Shown: positions 34,113 through 44,429 of the stretch, piece by piece
How positions within the stretch are numbered: the first letter of the stretch is position 1
Layout: each line of letters begins with the position of its first letter
Assembly (NCBI RefSeq): GCF_032452875.1
Contig: NC_083875.1
Location: 73,182,178 to 73,246,177, forward strand
DNA from: Bos javanicus
Taxonomy: Eukaryota; Chordata; Mammalia; Artiodactyla; Bovidae
Reading direction: 5' to 3'
Length of the DNA stretch: 64,000 nucleotides
Made by a program: the position numbers and the translations under genes
Notes under the pieces: generated by a model
Told to the model about the DNA's origin: nothing
What the model saw: only the letters and a program-made list of their open reading frames with translations
The model's database searches: none

Positions 34113-34679
34113 GAGTCCTAGTTTTCCAACTGTGAAACTCACACGAAATCAACAGAGTGGGTTAGAACCTACATCTTTTTACAACTCAAACTGAAAAATA
34201 GAAAATGGAATGCCATGGTAAGTCATGTTTCAGGAAACTTTTGTGTTAGGTGTATATTTTACAGTATTTTGTGTATTTTTAATTATGTTTTATGATAGTC
34301 ATGCTGGGTTGCTGTCCCATCATGGGCAAAGAATTTGAAAAACACTGACGCTCATGGGTTCCTTTCCCCAGTGCCAGAGCTGCTAATAGTCAAGCTAAAG
34401 AAAACCTGTGAGTTAGGTTAATACCCTCTCGGTTTATTTCAGGTCAGGTCAGCACTTTTTCTGTGACACTGCAGACTGGCAGCGCATAGCCTGTCAGCAC
34501 TTTCTTTTGAAAAGAACAGTGTTGATGGGGCCGTGCAATTTCACAGTTAGCTCCCATCCAAAAGGGTGAAGAGGAGGGGCGAGAGGAACATTTCAGAACT
34601 GATCAAGAACTCAGTAGAAAGAGAAAACACAAACCCACAGGTTTTACTTGCCAAATACAGCACAAGACAAAAAAGAAGC
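34113..34679. other. Unique intronic sequence
   Basis: Nothing recognised. Confidence 0.4.
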
Positions 34680-34940
34680 TAGCACAGAAGTCTCAGAAAG
34701 GCTGTGGGTGGGGAGATTGGGACTGGCATACACACACTGCTACATGTAAAATAGATAACGAATGAGAACCTACTGGAGAGCACAGGGAACTCTACTCAGT
34801 GCTCTGTAGTAGCCAGAACGGTAAGGAAATCCATAAAAGAGGGGATATGTGTAAACATATCGCTGGTTCACTCTGCTGTACATCAGAAACTAACACACCA
34901 TTGTAAAGCAACGAAGCTCCAATAAAAATTAATTAAAAAA
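34680..34940 (+). repeat. L1 3' UTR fragment
   Basis: Sense: gagagcacagggaactctac, tggttcactctgctgtacat, ctaacacaccattgtaaagc, ending in aataaaaattaatt and an A-run. Confidence 0.82.
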
Positions 34941-35497
34941 AGGTGTGGGCCCAGAAAAACACCTTTCTAGAAGGTATAGGCTGTTTAAAACCATGACGGT
35001 CCTAGTTAAGCTTTCTACATTGTTGATGCTCAAACAGCAGTCAGTATTCGCACATGTGTATGTACGCACACACAGTTTATTAACTCTGACAATTTAATAA
35101 TCTACCAAAATAAAGGAATGTTTGCTTTTAATGTGGTTATCCACTCCCACAGTTTTAGTCCTTTTATCCCTCCCTAAAATCCTGATGCTGAGTTTTTATA
35201 CCCACAGTTAGATGCTTGTGCCTCTGACTCTTCATTTTCTACTTAAATGTAGTGAAAATAATGATAAATTATTTGATTAAAGGAGTAAACTCTTGCTGAC
35301 TTTAGTTTCCCTGTGCCTTCATATAAGAACCCAGGACAGCAGATGTTCTGGTGTGAATGAGAGCATGTTAGGACTAGAGCAAAAGCCTTTCCTCTAGTAC
35401 GCTTGTTAACAAGGGAACCTAGTTTACAGCCACTTCTGCTTCTTGGTTTTGGTTGAACCCTATCCATGTTTATTTTACTTACAGTTATGGAAGTGGT
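34941..35497. other. Unique intronic sequence
   Basis: Nothing recognised. Confidence 0.4.
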
Positions 35498-35733
35498 AGT
35501 TATTTTTCAGGCTTCCCTGTGGCTCAGTGATAAAGAATCCACCTGCCAATGCAGGAGGTGCAGGAGACTCGGGTTCAATCCCTGGGTCAGGAAGATCCCC
35601 TGGAGGAGGGTCTGGCAACCCACTCCAGTATTCTTGCCTGGAGAATCTCATGAACAGTGGAGCCTGGTGGGTTACAGTCCGTGGGGTCACAAAAAGTTGG
35701 ACATGACTGAGCATTAACATGAGTTATTTTTCA
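35498..35733 (+). repeat. Bov-tA SINE with 12-bp target duplication
   Basis: The full sense copy (35510-35721: cttccctgtggctcagtgat, tggcaacccactccagtatt, gttggacatgactgagca) lies between agttatttttca at 35498-35509 and 35722-35733. Confidence 0.93.
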
Positions 35734-36750
35734 AAGCACGATTAAAGTGAATAATTTTGAAGTTCTAAATTTCAAGAGCAGCAATACTTAAGTCACTTAA
35801 TCACCAATCCTTTTTTTTTAAGTAATTTTAAAACATAAAAAGCCACTCTCGGATAAGATCATATGAACTTTTAAGACCAAACAGAATTTTATATTTTTAA
35901 CTGATGCAGGTGAATTCTGTTGAAACAAGGTCCCAGACCACAGTTTTCCCTTTCTTTGTCTGCAGTCTGTAAGACTCTTTGGAGCATCTCTGAGGCATCT
36001 TATGATGTCCTAATACACCAGAATCCATCTGTTGTCTGCTTTGGAAAGTTGGAGTGCTTCACTAGGATCTAAATGACAAAGTCTCGTGTTTTTAAATTTT
36101 TTGTATTCATATTCTTAAAACCCGTTTAAGATTCCAGTCTCACTCTTGAGAAGAATTATTTCAGTAAGAGCTTTTCTCAGTTCTTGATAATTAAACTTTG
36201 TACTTCAGCGAAATAATAAGACAAAGGCCATGCATTTACTTGTTGACTTATAAGTTGAAATATCTTTCTGGTAGATCTAAGCAAAACAGAGAATTCAGTC
36301 AGCTGTTATGAATTATGCTCAACTTTGACACCCCTTCATGAAGCAATCAGCCTAGTTGAAATGCTGTCCTAATGCTGCCTCCTTGTTTGTCAGTCTTTAG
36401 GGGAAGAGCTATTTGAAAAGCCTATTGTTTCAGTGGAAATTTCTGGTGTTATTTACAAGCAGACTTAATCGGTTAGAACGGTGATAAAACAAGCTAGTGG
36501 TTTTGCAAATGGAAGAAGCCAAGAGATTTGCAGAAACTGGTTATTGATCCTGGCAGGATTGGGGAAGTAAGGATAAGGGTAATATCTACAAAATCATTAG
36601 TTGTTCTTCTTCTTCTTCTTCTTTTTTTTTTTAAACTCGAGTGGATAGGTTGCCCTGAGAAAGCAAAAACAAAATGGAGAGAGGCTGGAAATCAGAAACA
36701 TATTACCTAGGTTTATTCTGGCTTTCTGTGTGTCAGAATGGCATAGGAAA
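35734..36750. other. Unique intronic sequence with (TTC)n tract
   Basis: A (ttc)n/T-run lies at 36605-36632. No exon or retroposon was recognised over about 1 kb. Confidence 0.45.
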
Positions 36751-36953
36751 ATGCCTACAGGGACTTCCCTGGTGGTCGAGTGGTTAAGACTTCTCCTCCC
36801 AATGCAGGGGACACAGGTTCCATCCCTGGTTAGGAAACTAAGGTCCCACATGCCGTGGGGCTTCTAAGCCCCTGTGCTGCAACAAAAGATCCTGAGTGCT
36901 GCAACCCAGACCAAATGCAGCTAAAATAAATCACTAAACAAATTTAAAAAAAG
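36751..36953 (+). repeat. CHR-type tRNA-Glu SINE
   Basis: Sense: ggacttccctggtggtcgag, cacaggttccatccctggtt, gtgctgcaacaaaagatcct, A-rich tail. An imperfect 9-10 bp duplication (tgcctacag / agcctatag) flanks it. Confidence 0.88.
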
Positions 36954-37132
36954 TAAGCCTATAGTCTCAGATTTACAAGACCAATTAAATGGCTGCAAGT
37001 GGACAAATGCTACCATGGAACGATGATGCCTACAAGTAACAGTGGAAATGCAACAAAATAGATAACTCTTAATATGAAAATCATCATGTCTGCATGCACA
37101 GTACAAATTACCTGCTATGATTGCTGCCTGCG

Positions 37133-37293
37133 TTAGTGTTAGTCGCTCAGTCATATCTGACTCTTTGCGACCCCATGGACTGTAGCCCGCCAGGCTCCTC
37201 TGTCCATGGGATTCTCCAGGCAAGAATACTGGAGTGGGGTGCCATTCCTTTCCCCAGGGGATCTTCCCGACCCAGGGATCCAACCCAGGGCTC
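37133..37293 (-). repeat. Bov-tA SINE, head missing
   Basis: Antisense: gtcgctcagtcatatctgac, actgtagcccgccaggctcc, gatcttcccgacccagggat. Confidence 0.85.
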
Positions 37294-37535
37294 CATTACA
37301 AAATAAGCCACTTACGTTACAAATGTTTCTGTTTTGGATTTCTCCCTGTTATTCAGAGAGCAGTCATCAGGTTTTAGGTGTATGAAAGTTAATCAGTCCT
37401 TTATCTTCTTGATTTGAAAAATCTTCTGCAAGAATACTCCTTGGGACCAACAGTTTCACATCTCCTTTAAACCTGCAAATATGGCTCCTGATTAACTGCT
37501 ACTTTGAATGGTTCATTGTTATTCAGTGCACCACC

Positions 37536-37607
37536 TTTTTATGAGTTCTGGACAGCTTTATTGTTAAACAGTATACTTGACAGAAAATTAGTATTTTTAA
37601 TTCTTTT
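37536..37607 (-). repeat. Old L1 3' fragment, part 1
   Basis: Antisense, starting at ggacagctttattgttaaac. It continues at 37792 after a SINE. Confidence 0.5.
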
Positions 37608-37791
37608 ATTTATTTATTTTAATGTAGACCATTCTTAAAGTCTTTATTGAATTTGTTACAATATTGCTTCTGTTTTATGTTTCAATTTTTTGGCCACAAG
37701 GCATGTGGCATCTTAGCTCCCCGACCAGGGATTGAACTCATACCCCCGCCTTGAAAGGTGAAGTCTTAACAGCTGACCTCCAGGGAAGTCC
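37608..37791 (-). repeat. CHR-type tRNA-Glu SINE in old L1
   Basis: Antisense: aagtctttattgaatttgtt, gcatgtggcatcttagctcc, gacctccagggaagtccc. Similar 11-mers (ttaattctttt / ttaactctttt) flank it. Confidence 0.85.
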
Positions 37792-38070
37792 CTTAACTCT
37801 TTTAAAATGTACAGTTGAGGGGTATTAGGTATAGTTATATTGTTGTGAAACCATCATCACCATCTCTAGAACTTTTTCATTATCCCAAACTGAAACTCTA
37901 TAAGCATTTAATATAAGCTCCCCCTTCTTCCCTCCTCCCAGTCCTTGTAACCCCAGTTCTCTTCTGTCTCTATGAATCTGACTACTCTAGGACCTTCATA
38001 CAAGTGAGGTCAGGCAGTATTTGTCCTTTTGTGTCTGGCTTATTTCACTCAGCATCCTGTCCTCAAGGTG
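37792..38070 (-). repeat. Old L1 3' fragment, part 2
   Basis: Antisense: accatcatcaccatctctag, ccaaactgaaactctataag, gtctggcttatttcactcag. Confidence 0.75.
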
Positions 38071-38130
38071 AGCACTGGGCAGGCAGTCTGGTTCTCCACA
38101 AAGATAGGGATCAACAAAACATTTACATCA

Positions 38131-38240
38131 GTTCTTGCCTGGAGAATCCCAGGGACGGGGGAGCCTGGTGGGCTGCTGTCTATGGGGTCACACAGAGTTG
38201 GACATGACTGAAGTGACTTAGCAGCAGCAGCAGCAGCAGA
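38131..38240 (+). repeat. Bov-A2 SINE, 5'-truncated, with (AGC)n tail
   Basis: Sense end of Bov-A2: cttgcctggagaatcccagg, gttggacatgactgaagtga, then AGC units at 38220-38238. Confidence 0.88.
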
Positions 38241-38966
38241 AGGAAGACACACCCAAAGTTCCTTCGGCATCCTAAAGACTGACCTGGAGCTTCAGAAACC
38301 CATTAATCAAACCCCAAAGAAATTACACACACAGTGCATTTTTGTTAGTGTTTAACTCTGTGATCAGTTTTCCAAAATCAGTCTGAATCCTGTCCTTGTC
38401 ATGAGAGAGATCGGTGTTACCTTGTCTCTGTGTGTGTTCTGGGTCTTTATCAGTAACAAGATTGGGATTATGCTTTCTCACTCATGTACCCTATGCCTGC
38501 TCCTTTCTCACAGTGAGGAGGGGCAGGTATCTTTATATGTTTTTTTGGTTCTTCCTGCCTGGAGGGAAAGGATGGCCATTCTGCTTCTGCCTCAGGCAGT
38601 GGCAGGATCTACCTTGTCATCACCAATGCTGGGAGCAGCATAGTCTCAAATTTTCATGCTGTTTTCCTGTTTTATTGGCAGAGGATTAAAAGGGAGAAAG
38701 GAGAGAATTGCTCAGATAAACGTAGCACACGAAACTAGATGCACAACCAACCCTGGTGGAAATGCACTCGTTTTTCTGGCTCTGAACGAATAAGGATCAC
38801 TGAGTACACAGGCGTCTCTGACCTGGGTCCCCAGGGCGTGGCCTGCCCCTCTCCCACTTTTGTGGTCAGCTACCCCTGACATGCCATGTCCACATGGCTG
38901 CAGTTTTAACAGGCTCAGGGCTACAAGCAAGTTGAGCCAATGGTGCTTGTTAAACAGCTTCTTCTA
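38241..38966. other. Unique intronic sequence
   Basis: Nothing recognised. Confidence 0.4.
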
Positions 38967-39044
38967 TTAGGTTGGCCAAAAAGTTCACTTAGGTTTTTCC
39001 GTAAGATGGCATAAAAACCCAAATGAACTTTCTGGTTAATCCAG
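38967..39044. mobile_element. Mariner-derived mini inverted-repeat element (78 bp)
   Basis: The left end ttaggttggccaaaaagttc and the right end (plus strand aaatgaactttctggttaat) form imperfect terminal inverted repeats that continue inward through the ggtttttcc/aaaaaccc pairing. TA dinucleotides flank both ends (38965-38966, 39045-39046), as expected for Tc1/mariner. The left terminus matches the mariner family known from ruminant genomes. Only the repeats and a few central bases remain; there is no transposase. Confidence 0.85.
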
Positions 39045-39046
39045 TA

Positions 39047-39796
39047 CCTCTCCTTGTCTGGCCTGAAAAGTACGTAAAGTAGGGACCAGCGGTGCCTTTC
39101 TGAATGCCAGTGTTTCTGCTTATTGATGAGCACGTCATACAGTTGAACAGCAGGAGCTTTTGGTTTTAAGAAAACTCACATCCGTGGCTTACTTCCTGTG
39201 GGTGAGATCCAGTCTACAGTTTTGCAGATTGCTCCTGACCAGTTTCCAGGGTTTCTTTTAGGTCTTTTTAGGCATAGTTTTCCCACAGGCAGTGTCTTAA
39301 TACCGGCATCAAATTGCTTCTTAGGGATTTAGAATGGAGAGCAGTTTGAGACTGGAAAAGGCTAAAAATAACCAAGCCTAATTGATTCCATGCATTTTGT
39401 TTAAGTAAAGTGCTGAGAGGAATGGGCCTAGAAAATCACCATAATTTTCTGGACCACTAAGTACATAGCCCTCCATCTACTAATTACTTGAAACCCTTTA
39501 AGAGAAGCACCTCCTGTTGTGTAGAATCTGGAGGCATTTTAGGATCTATAAATGCTCTGAGCTGACTCTGGGCATGTTTGCCTGTTCATTTACAAGGTGT
39601 TTATCTTAAGCTCTCTGAACCCCAGGATTCAGTTATATGTTTTCAGTGTTTCAGCCCTGCTTTCGTTCAGGTGGCCAGCCTCTGTAATTGACAGCCTACG
39701 ACCTTGACTGCAAACTGTAGGTGTTGCCCTGGTGCCCTTGCCCCTCCCCTCCTTGACTTGCCATTGTTTGTGCTCTTTATTGTGAGCTGAGGGGTT
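39047..39796. other. Unique intronic sequence
   Basis: Nothing recognised. Confidence 0.4.
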
Positions 39797-40400
39797 TTTG
39801 ATATTTTTCGTAATTGGAGGATAATTGTTTTACAATGTTGTATTATTTTCTGCTGTATAACAAGAGTCAGCTATATGTGTGCGTATATCCCTTCCCTCTT
39901 GAACTTCCCTCCCACCCTGCTCCCCATCCTACCCTTCTAGGCCCTCACAGAGAACCAAGCTGAGTTCCCTGTGCTTTACAGTAGTTCCCACTAGATATCA
40001 CATGAGAGTGTATGTGTCTGAATGCTCCTCTGCCAGTCCACCCCCCACCATGTTGCTCCATCTGCGTCTCTATTCCTGCCCCACAAATAGGTTCATCTGT
40101 ACCATTTTCCTAGATTCCACGTATATGCATTAATATGTGTGCTTGTTTTTCTGACTAACTTCACTCTGTTTGACAGACACTAGGTCCACCCACATCACTG
40201 CAAATGACCCAAACTTTTCCTTTTTATGGCTAAGTAATATTCCACTGTACATAGTATACCACATCTTCTTTATCCATTCATCTGTTGATGGACATCTAGG
40301 TTGCTTCCATGTCCTGGCTATATTGTAAATAGTGCTTCTGTGAACATTGGAGTATGTGTGTCTCTTTGAATTATGTTTTCCTCAGAGTAATATTGGACTG
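39797..40400 (-). repeat. L1 3' end/ORF2 fragment adjoining exon 4
   Basis: Antisense: taattggaggataattgttt, ctgctgtataacaagagtca, gacagacactaggtccaccc, gatggacatctaggttgctt. It runs to within about 40 bp of the exon 4 acceptor. Confidence 0.85.
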
Positions 40401-40441
40401 GGATTTTTATGGCCGCATAACCCAAGTTCTTCTCTCCACAG

Positions 40442-40497
40442 GGTATTTTCCCTGAAACGTACATCCATTTGAAAGAGGCCACTGTGGAAGACCGCGG
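40442..40497 (+). CDS. DOCK5: DOCK5 exon 4: SH3 C-terminal strands
   Basis: The exon is 56 nt, with acceptor ctctccacag and donor gtaagt. It reads GIFPETYIHLKEATVEDR and the first two bases of a Gly codon. GIFPETYI is the SH3 signature G-[IL]-F-P-x-x-Y-[IV] that closes the domain; the following HLKEATVED is the family linker. Phase fits exon 3 (0) and exon 5 (2+1). An antisense L1 3' fragment occupies intron 3 up to about 40 bp before the acceptor, so the branch-point region lies at or inside the L1 border. Confidence 0.95.
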
Positions 40498-41002
40498 GTA
40501 AGTTCTAACATAGGAAAATGCCTAACAGGTGAGGTAAAGGTATAATATCATTATAGGTTTTATGAAATTGAAAGGTATCATTTTGTGCATTATTTGTCTC
40601 AGGTCATCAGTTCCACTTGTTGGATGAAAGGGAAATGGGATTTTTTTCCTGATATCATTCCTTCTGCCTTCTCTTTGGGTATTTTTTCCTCCCTTGCATC
40701 CTTCCCTGGGACAGTGGAGGCAGATAATGAATGAACATAGAGGGCCTGTATCTTCTTCTTGTACCAACTGCTCACTATGCCTGTGTGCGTCTGTGCACGC
40801 ATGCACGCACACACATATGAACGTTTGGTACTCTTTAGCCATTAGACCTGAGAACCTTCTCTTTGGGAACCTTGGGGGATGACAGGTGACCAAGCTACAA
40901 CCTGTGCTATTTATCTCTGTACCTTGGACAAGTCAGCGCACCTGGGGCTTTCCCCCTGCAAATCAGAGAAAACAAATCTGGCCCCACATTGGCCCTGAAC
41001 TT
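40498..41002. other. Start of intron 4, unique
   Basis: Follows the gtaagt donor. A short (CA)-rich tract lies at 40795-40816; otherwise nothing recognised. Confidence 0.45.
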
Positions 41003-41143
41003 TTTTGTTTATTTTTTCCTTTCTTGGCTGTACCGCATGGCATATGATATCGGATCTCAGTTCTCCAAACAGGGATCAAACCAGCAACCCTGGTTTGAGT
41101 GGAAGCCCAGAGTCTTAACCACTGGACCACCAGGGAAGTCCCT
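41003..41143 (-). repeat. CHR-type tRNA-Glu SINE (short form)
   Basis: Antisense: atcggatctcagttctccaa, ggaccaccagggaagtccc. Confidence 0.87.
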
Positions 41144-41460
41144 GGTTGTGAACTTGATGTAAAATTGTATGAACTAACTAGTATGTGTGATTGTGCTCTG
41201 CAGAGAAAATTCACTTCATTGATGGTGAGTCAGTGGGCAGGAGCATCAGGAGGGAATAAAGAAAGCTTGGAGCAGGAATTCCAGGGCTGTTAGAAAGGAG
41301 TGGGTCACAGAGGCATACTAGCTCACAGCCACAGAGAACATTTTCAGCCCTAAATTCCACAGCATCATTTTATAGATGAGAGATGGAAATGTGCCCAAAT
41401 TCACACACAATCAGGACTCAAAACCACGTGTCCTGCCGCTACTGGAGAACTTCCCCCTGC
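41144..41460. other. Unique with a MIR-like core
   Basis: 41350-41435 (ttttatagatgagagatgga, aattcacacacaatcaggac) looks like an antisense MIR. The rest is unassigned. Confidence 0.45.
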
Positions 41461-41637
41461 CTTTTTTTTTTTTAATAAAAAAAAAAAAAAGAAAGAAAAG
41501 CAGAAGCAAGTTTTATTTATTTTAATTTTGGTTACACTCTGGGACATGTAGAATCTTAGTTCCCTGATCAGGGATCGAACCCACACCCCTTGCTTTAAAT
41601 GACAGATTCTTAACCACTGGACCACAAGGAAGTCTCT
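41461..41637 (-). repeat. CHR-type SINE with adjacent T-run/A-run
   Basis: The antisense SINE (gaatcttagttccctgatca, ggaccacaaggaagtctct) starts near 41500. Its tail side is preceded by a T-run (41462-41473) directly followed by an A-run, which is self-complementary. Confidence 0.85.
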
Positions 41638-42289
41638 GGAAAATCTTTCTGATGGTCTGTTCCTGGGCAGCCTCCAGGATCACTAGCCATGGCCACATTG
41701 GAGGAAAGGCAGAGTTTGGGGCATGTTCCCAATAACTAGGGTTGCCAGGTAAAATGCAGAATGTCAAATTTGAAATTCAGGTAAAAAGTAATTTTTATTT
41801 ACATTCATATCCCATGTGTTTCCTGAGACATACTTAGAGTTAAAAATTAATCCATCTGAAATCCAAACCTAATGGGGCATCTTGTATTCTTATCGATGTC
41901 TGGAAATTCCACCAGTAATCCCCATTTGTTAGATTGCTTTCACTCTTTCCTTTTGCTAATCATAAAAATACCAGACAGGATTTATGTGCATGAATGCCAC
42001 GTCTGCCTTGTATTAAAAGTCCACTGTGAGTAAGTGAAGATTTGGGTATATGTACGTTTTCTGTGCAGGTAGCCAGCAGATGAGAAGCAAACCAAGCACT
42101 GTTGCAAAAGAGAGCCCTACTTCCATCCCACAGCAGGCCCTGTGTGAGGTTACAAGCCCCAGGACCTTATGCCATGAACACCCCTCCACTTGCCCACCTT
42201 CACTAATAAAATGGCAACTTGGCAGAACCAGCGAAAGGATTCAGTTTAGGCTTCCATCCCTGGGAATTGCTGAAGCTAGCCTAACGTGG
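41638..42289. other. Unique intronic sequence
   Basis: Nothing recognised. Confidence 0.4.
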
Positions 42290-42747
42290 TATAGTAAGTC
42301 CCCTACATATGAACAAGTTGCATTCCAGGAGCGTGCTCATAAGTCCAACAGAGTTAGCCTAGGTACCCAACTAACACCATCAGCTATATAGTACTGTACT
42401 GTCACAGATTTATAGTACTTTTCACACAAATAATACATAAAAAGCAAACAAAAAACATTTTTAATCTCACAATATGGTACCTTGGAAAGTACAGTAGTCC
42501 AGTACAATAGCTGGCATACAGCTGCTGGCATTGAGTGAACAGGTAAGAAGAGTTACTGACTGGAGAAGGGAGAGGAGGAGGGAGAAGGTAGAGATGAAAG
42601 ATCAGCAGCAGCAGGAGACAGCAAACTGTGATTTCAGTCACACCTGATGTTGACGGCACAGGTTCTGGTTCCTTTCTGGAACCAGATGCACATTAGCATC
42701 TTTGAACGTTTGCAACATGAAGGTTTGTATGTAGGGGACTTACTGTA
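42290..42747. mobile_element. Non-autonomous Tigger-like DNA transposon
   Basis: A 454-bp element (42292-42745) with terminal inverted repeats of about 23 bp: left tagtaagtcccctacatatg, and right (reverse complement) cagtaagtcccctacataca. A TA dinucleotide flanks each end (42290-42291, 42746-42747). The ends and interior (aagtccaacagagttagcct, ctatatagtactgtactgtc) recall a pogo/Tigger-type family seen in many mammals. The family name is from memory; the inverted repeats and TA flanks are seen directly. No transposase frame. Confidence 0.85.
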
Positions 42748-42756
42748 CTCGAGGTT

Positions 42757-43020
42757 CCTGCTGCTGCTGTACCACTTCAGTTGTGTCCGACTCTGTGCAA
42801 CCCCATAGACAGCAGCCCACCAGGCCCCGATGTCCCTGGGATACTCCAGGCAAGAACACTGGAGGGGGTTGCCATTTCCTTCTCCAATGCATAAAAGTGA
42901 AAAGTGAAAGTGAAGTTGCTCAGTCGTGTCCGACTGTTCGCGACCCCATGGACTGCAGCCTACCAGGCTCCTCCGTCCGTGGGATTTTCCAGGCAAGAAT
43001 ACTGGAGTGGGGTGCCATTA
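42757..43020 (-). repeat. Bov-A2 dimeric SINE
   Basis: Two antisense Bov-A units (gtgcaaccccatagacagca, cgcgaccccatggactgcag) with the linker gaaaagtgaaagtgaagttg. The tail side begins with (ctg)n. Confidence 0.9.
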
Positions 43021-43046
43021 GAAAGATTCAAAATGGGGAAATAGAG

Positions 43047-43492
43047 GGATTTCCCTGGCAGTCCCATGAATATTCATTGGAAGGACTGAGGCTGACGCTC
43101 CAATACTTTGGCCACCTGATGGAAAGAGTCGACTTATTGGAAAAGACCCTGATGCTGGGAAAGATCAAGAGCAGAAGGAAAAGGGGACAACAGAGGACAA
43201 GATGGTTGGATGGCATCATTGACTCAATGCACATAAGTTTGAGCAAACACTGGGAGATAGTGAAGCACAGGGAAGCCCGGTGTGCTGCAGTCCATGGGGT
43301 CACAAAGAGTCAAACATGAATGAGTGACTGAACAGCAACAACCAGCGGTTAGGATTCGTTACTTTCACTGCTAGGGCCCAGGTTCAGTCCCTGGTCCAGG
43401 AGCTCAGATCCCCCAAGCTATGGAGCGTAGCCAAAAAAAAACAACAACAAAAAATATCAGAAAACAAAGCAAAACGAAAAAAAAAAAGAAAG
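43047..43492 (+). repeat. CHR-type SINE split by a BovB 3' end
   Basis: The head ggatttccctggcagtcc (43047-43064) resumes at 43341 as accagcggttaggattcgtt, then gttcagtccctggtccagga, an A-rich tail and a microsatellite-like (caa)n/(a)n run to about 43492. Confidence 0.82.
43065..43340 (+). mobile_element. BovB LINE 3' end nested in CHR SINE
   Basis: Sense BovB terminus of about 275 bp: aatactttggccacctgatg, aagaccctgatgctgggaaa, gagtgactgaacagcaacaa. It retains only the last codons of the ORF and the 3' end. Confidence 0.87.
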
Positions 43493-43748
43493 TAGAGGCT
43501 GGACTCCATATCCATTCCACTGTAGACACAATTCATTTTGAGAATCATCGTGTGTTAAGCTCTTTCTCTTTTCTTGAATGCTAGATGTGATAAAAATTGC
43601 CAGAGCTCCCCTAAATGGACAAGTTTTGCTTGGTTTCAAGACCAACCAAACCCATCTCCATCTTTGAGTTCTAAGGATCATGACGTCCATCAGGAAAATC
43701 ACCGATGATCCCCCCGGAGTAAAGGGAGCCTGTATCTGTTCTTTTTAG

Positions 43749-43845
43749 GCAGAACGAGACCGTGATTCCTGGGGAGCTCCCCCTGGTGCAAGAGCTTACC
43801 TCCACACTGCGGGAATGGGCTGTCATCTGGCGCAAGCTGTACGTG
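43749..43845 (+). CDS. DOCK5: DOCK5 exon 5: linker and first helix after SH3
   Basis: The exon is 97 nt, with acceptor gttctttttag and donor gtgagt. It completes the Gly codon and then encodes 32 residues, starting QNETVIPGELPLVQELT and ending LREWAVIWRKLYV on a full codon. The P-G-[ED]-L-P-L-[VI]-Q-E stretch and the REW..IWR.LYV helix are conserved in DOCK1/2/5 just after the SH3 domain. WAVIWRKLYV matches my recollection of DOCK5 rather than DOCK1 (WSTIWRQLYV). No continuation (expected to begin with two Asn codons) was found between here and 64000, so intron 5 exceeds 20.1 kb in this window. Confidence 0.95.
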
Positions 43846-44203
43846 GTGAGTTATCCCCAGGCTGGAGCTGGTGGCACTGTTCTTGGGCCCTCAGCCCATC
43901 TGTTCTGCTACAAGAGGTCAGCCATTCCTTAGCTCTGTATGTGGAGTGAGTGCATCTTACATGGACAGTACAATGGCTGATAACCTGCAGACTTCCATTT
44001 TCCTGGAGGAGGGCGGCTGAGGATACAGGTGGTGGAGGAAGTGCCCATAAGACATTAGGCTAGTATTTTTCCAGTTGACATGCTGATTGTAATGTTATGA
44101 GGATGACAACTGCAAATCCAGCATCCTTTCTAAGTGCTTGGAACTATTCATCGTCACAGCAATCCTAGTCCTATAAAGTAGATGTAATTATCGCCAGTTG
44201 ATC
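43846..44203. other. Start of intron 5 with MIR-like core
   Basis: Follows the gtgagt donor. 44110-44185 (aactattcatcgtcacagca, ctataaagtagatgtaatta) resembles an antisense MIR. Confidence 0.45.
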
Positions 44204-44429
44204 ATTGGAGGACTTCTTGGTGGCTCAGACAGTAAAGAATCTGCCCACAGTGCAGGAGACCCGGGTTCAATCCCTGGGTCAGGAAGATCCCGTGGAGATG
44301 AGAGTGTCTCCAATATTCTTGCCTGGAGAATTACATGGACAGAGGAGCCTGGTGGGCTACCGTCCATGCAGTCCCCTAGAGTTGGACATGACTGAGCAAC
44401 TAAAAATATCAGTGGAGAAATTGGAGGAC
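44204..44429 (+). repeat. Bov-tA SINE with 10-bp target duplication
   Basis: Sense copy (cttggtggctcagacagtaa, tggacagaggagcctggtgg, gttggacatgactgagcaac) between attggaggac at 44204-44213 and 44420-44429. Confidence 0.92.
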
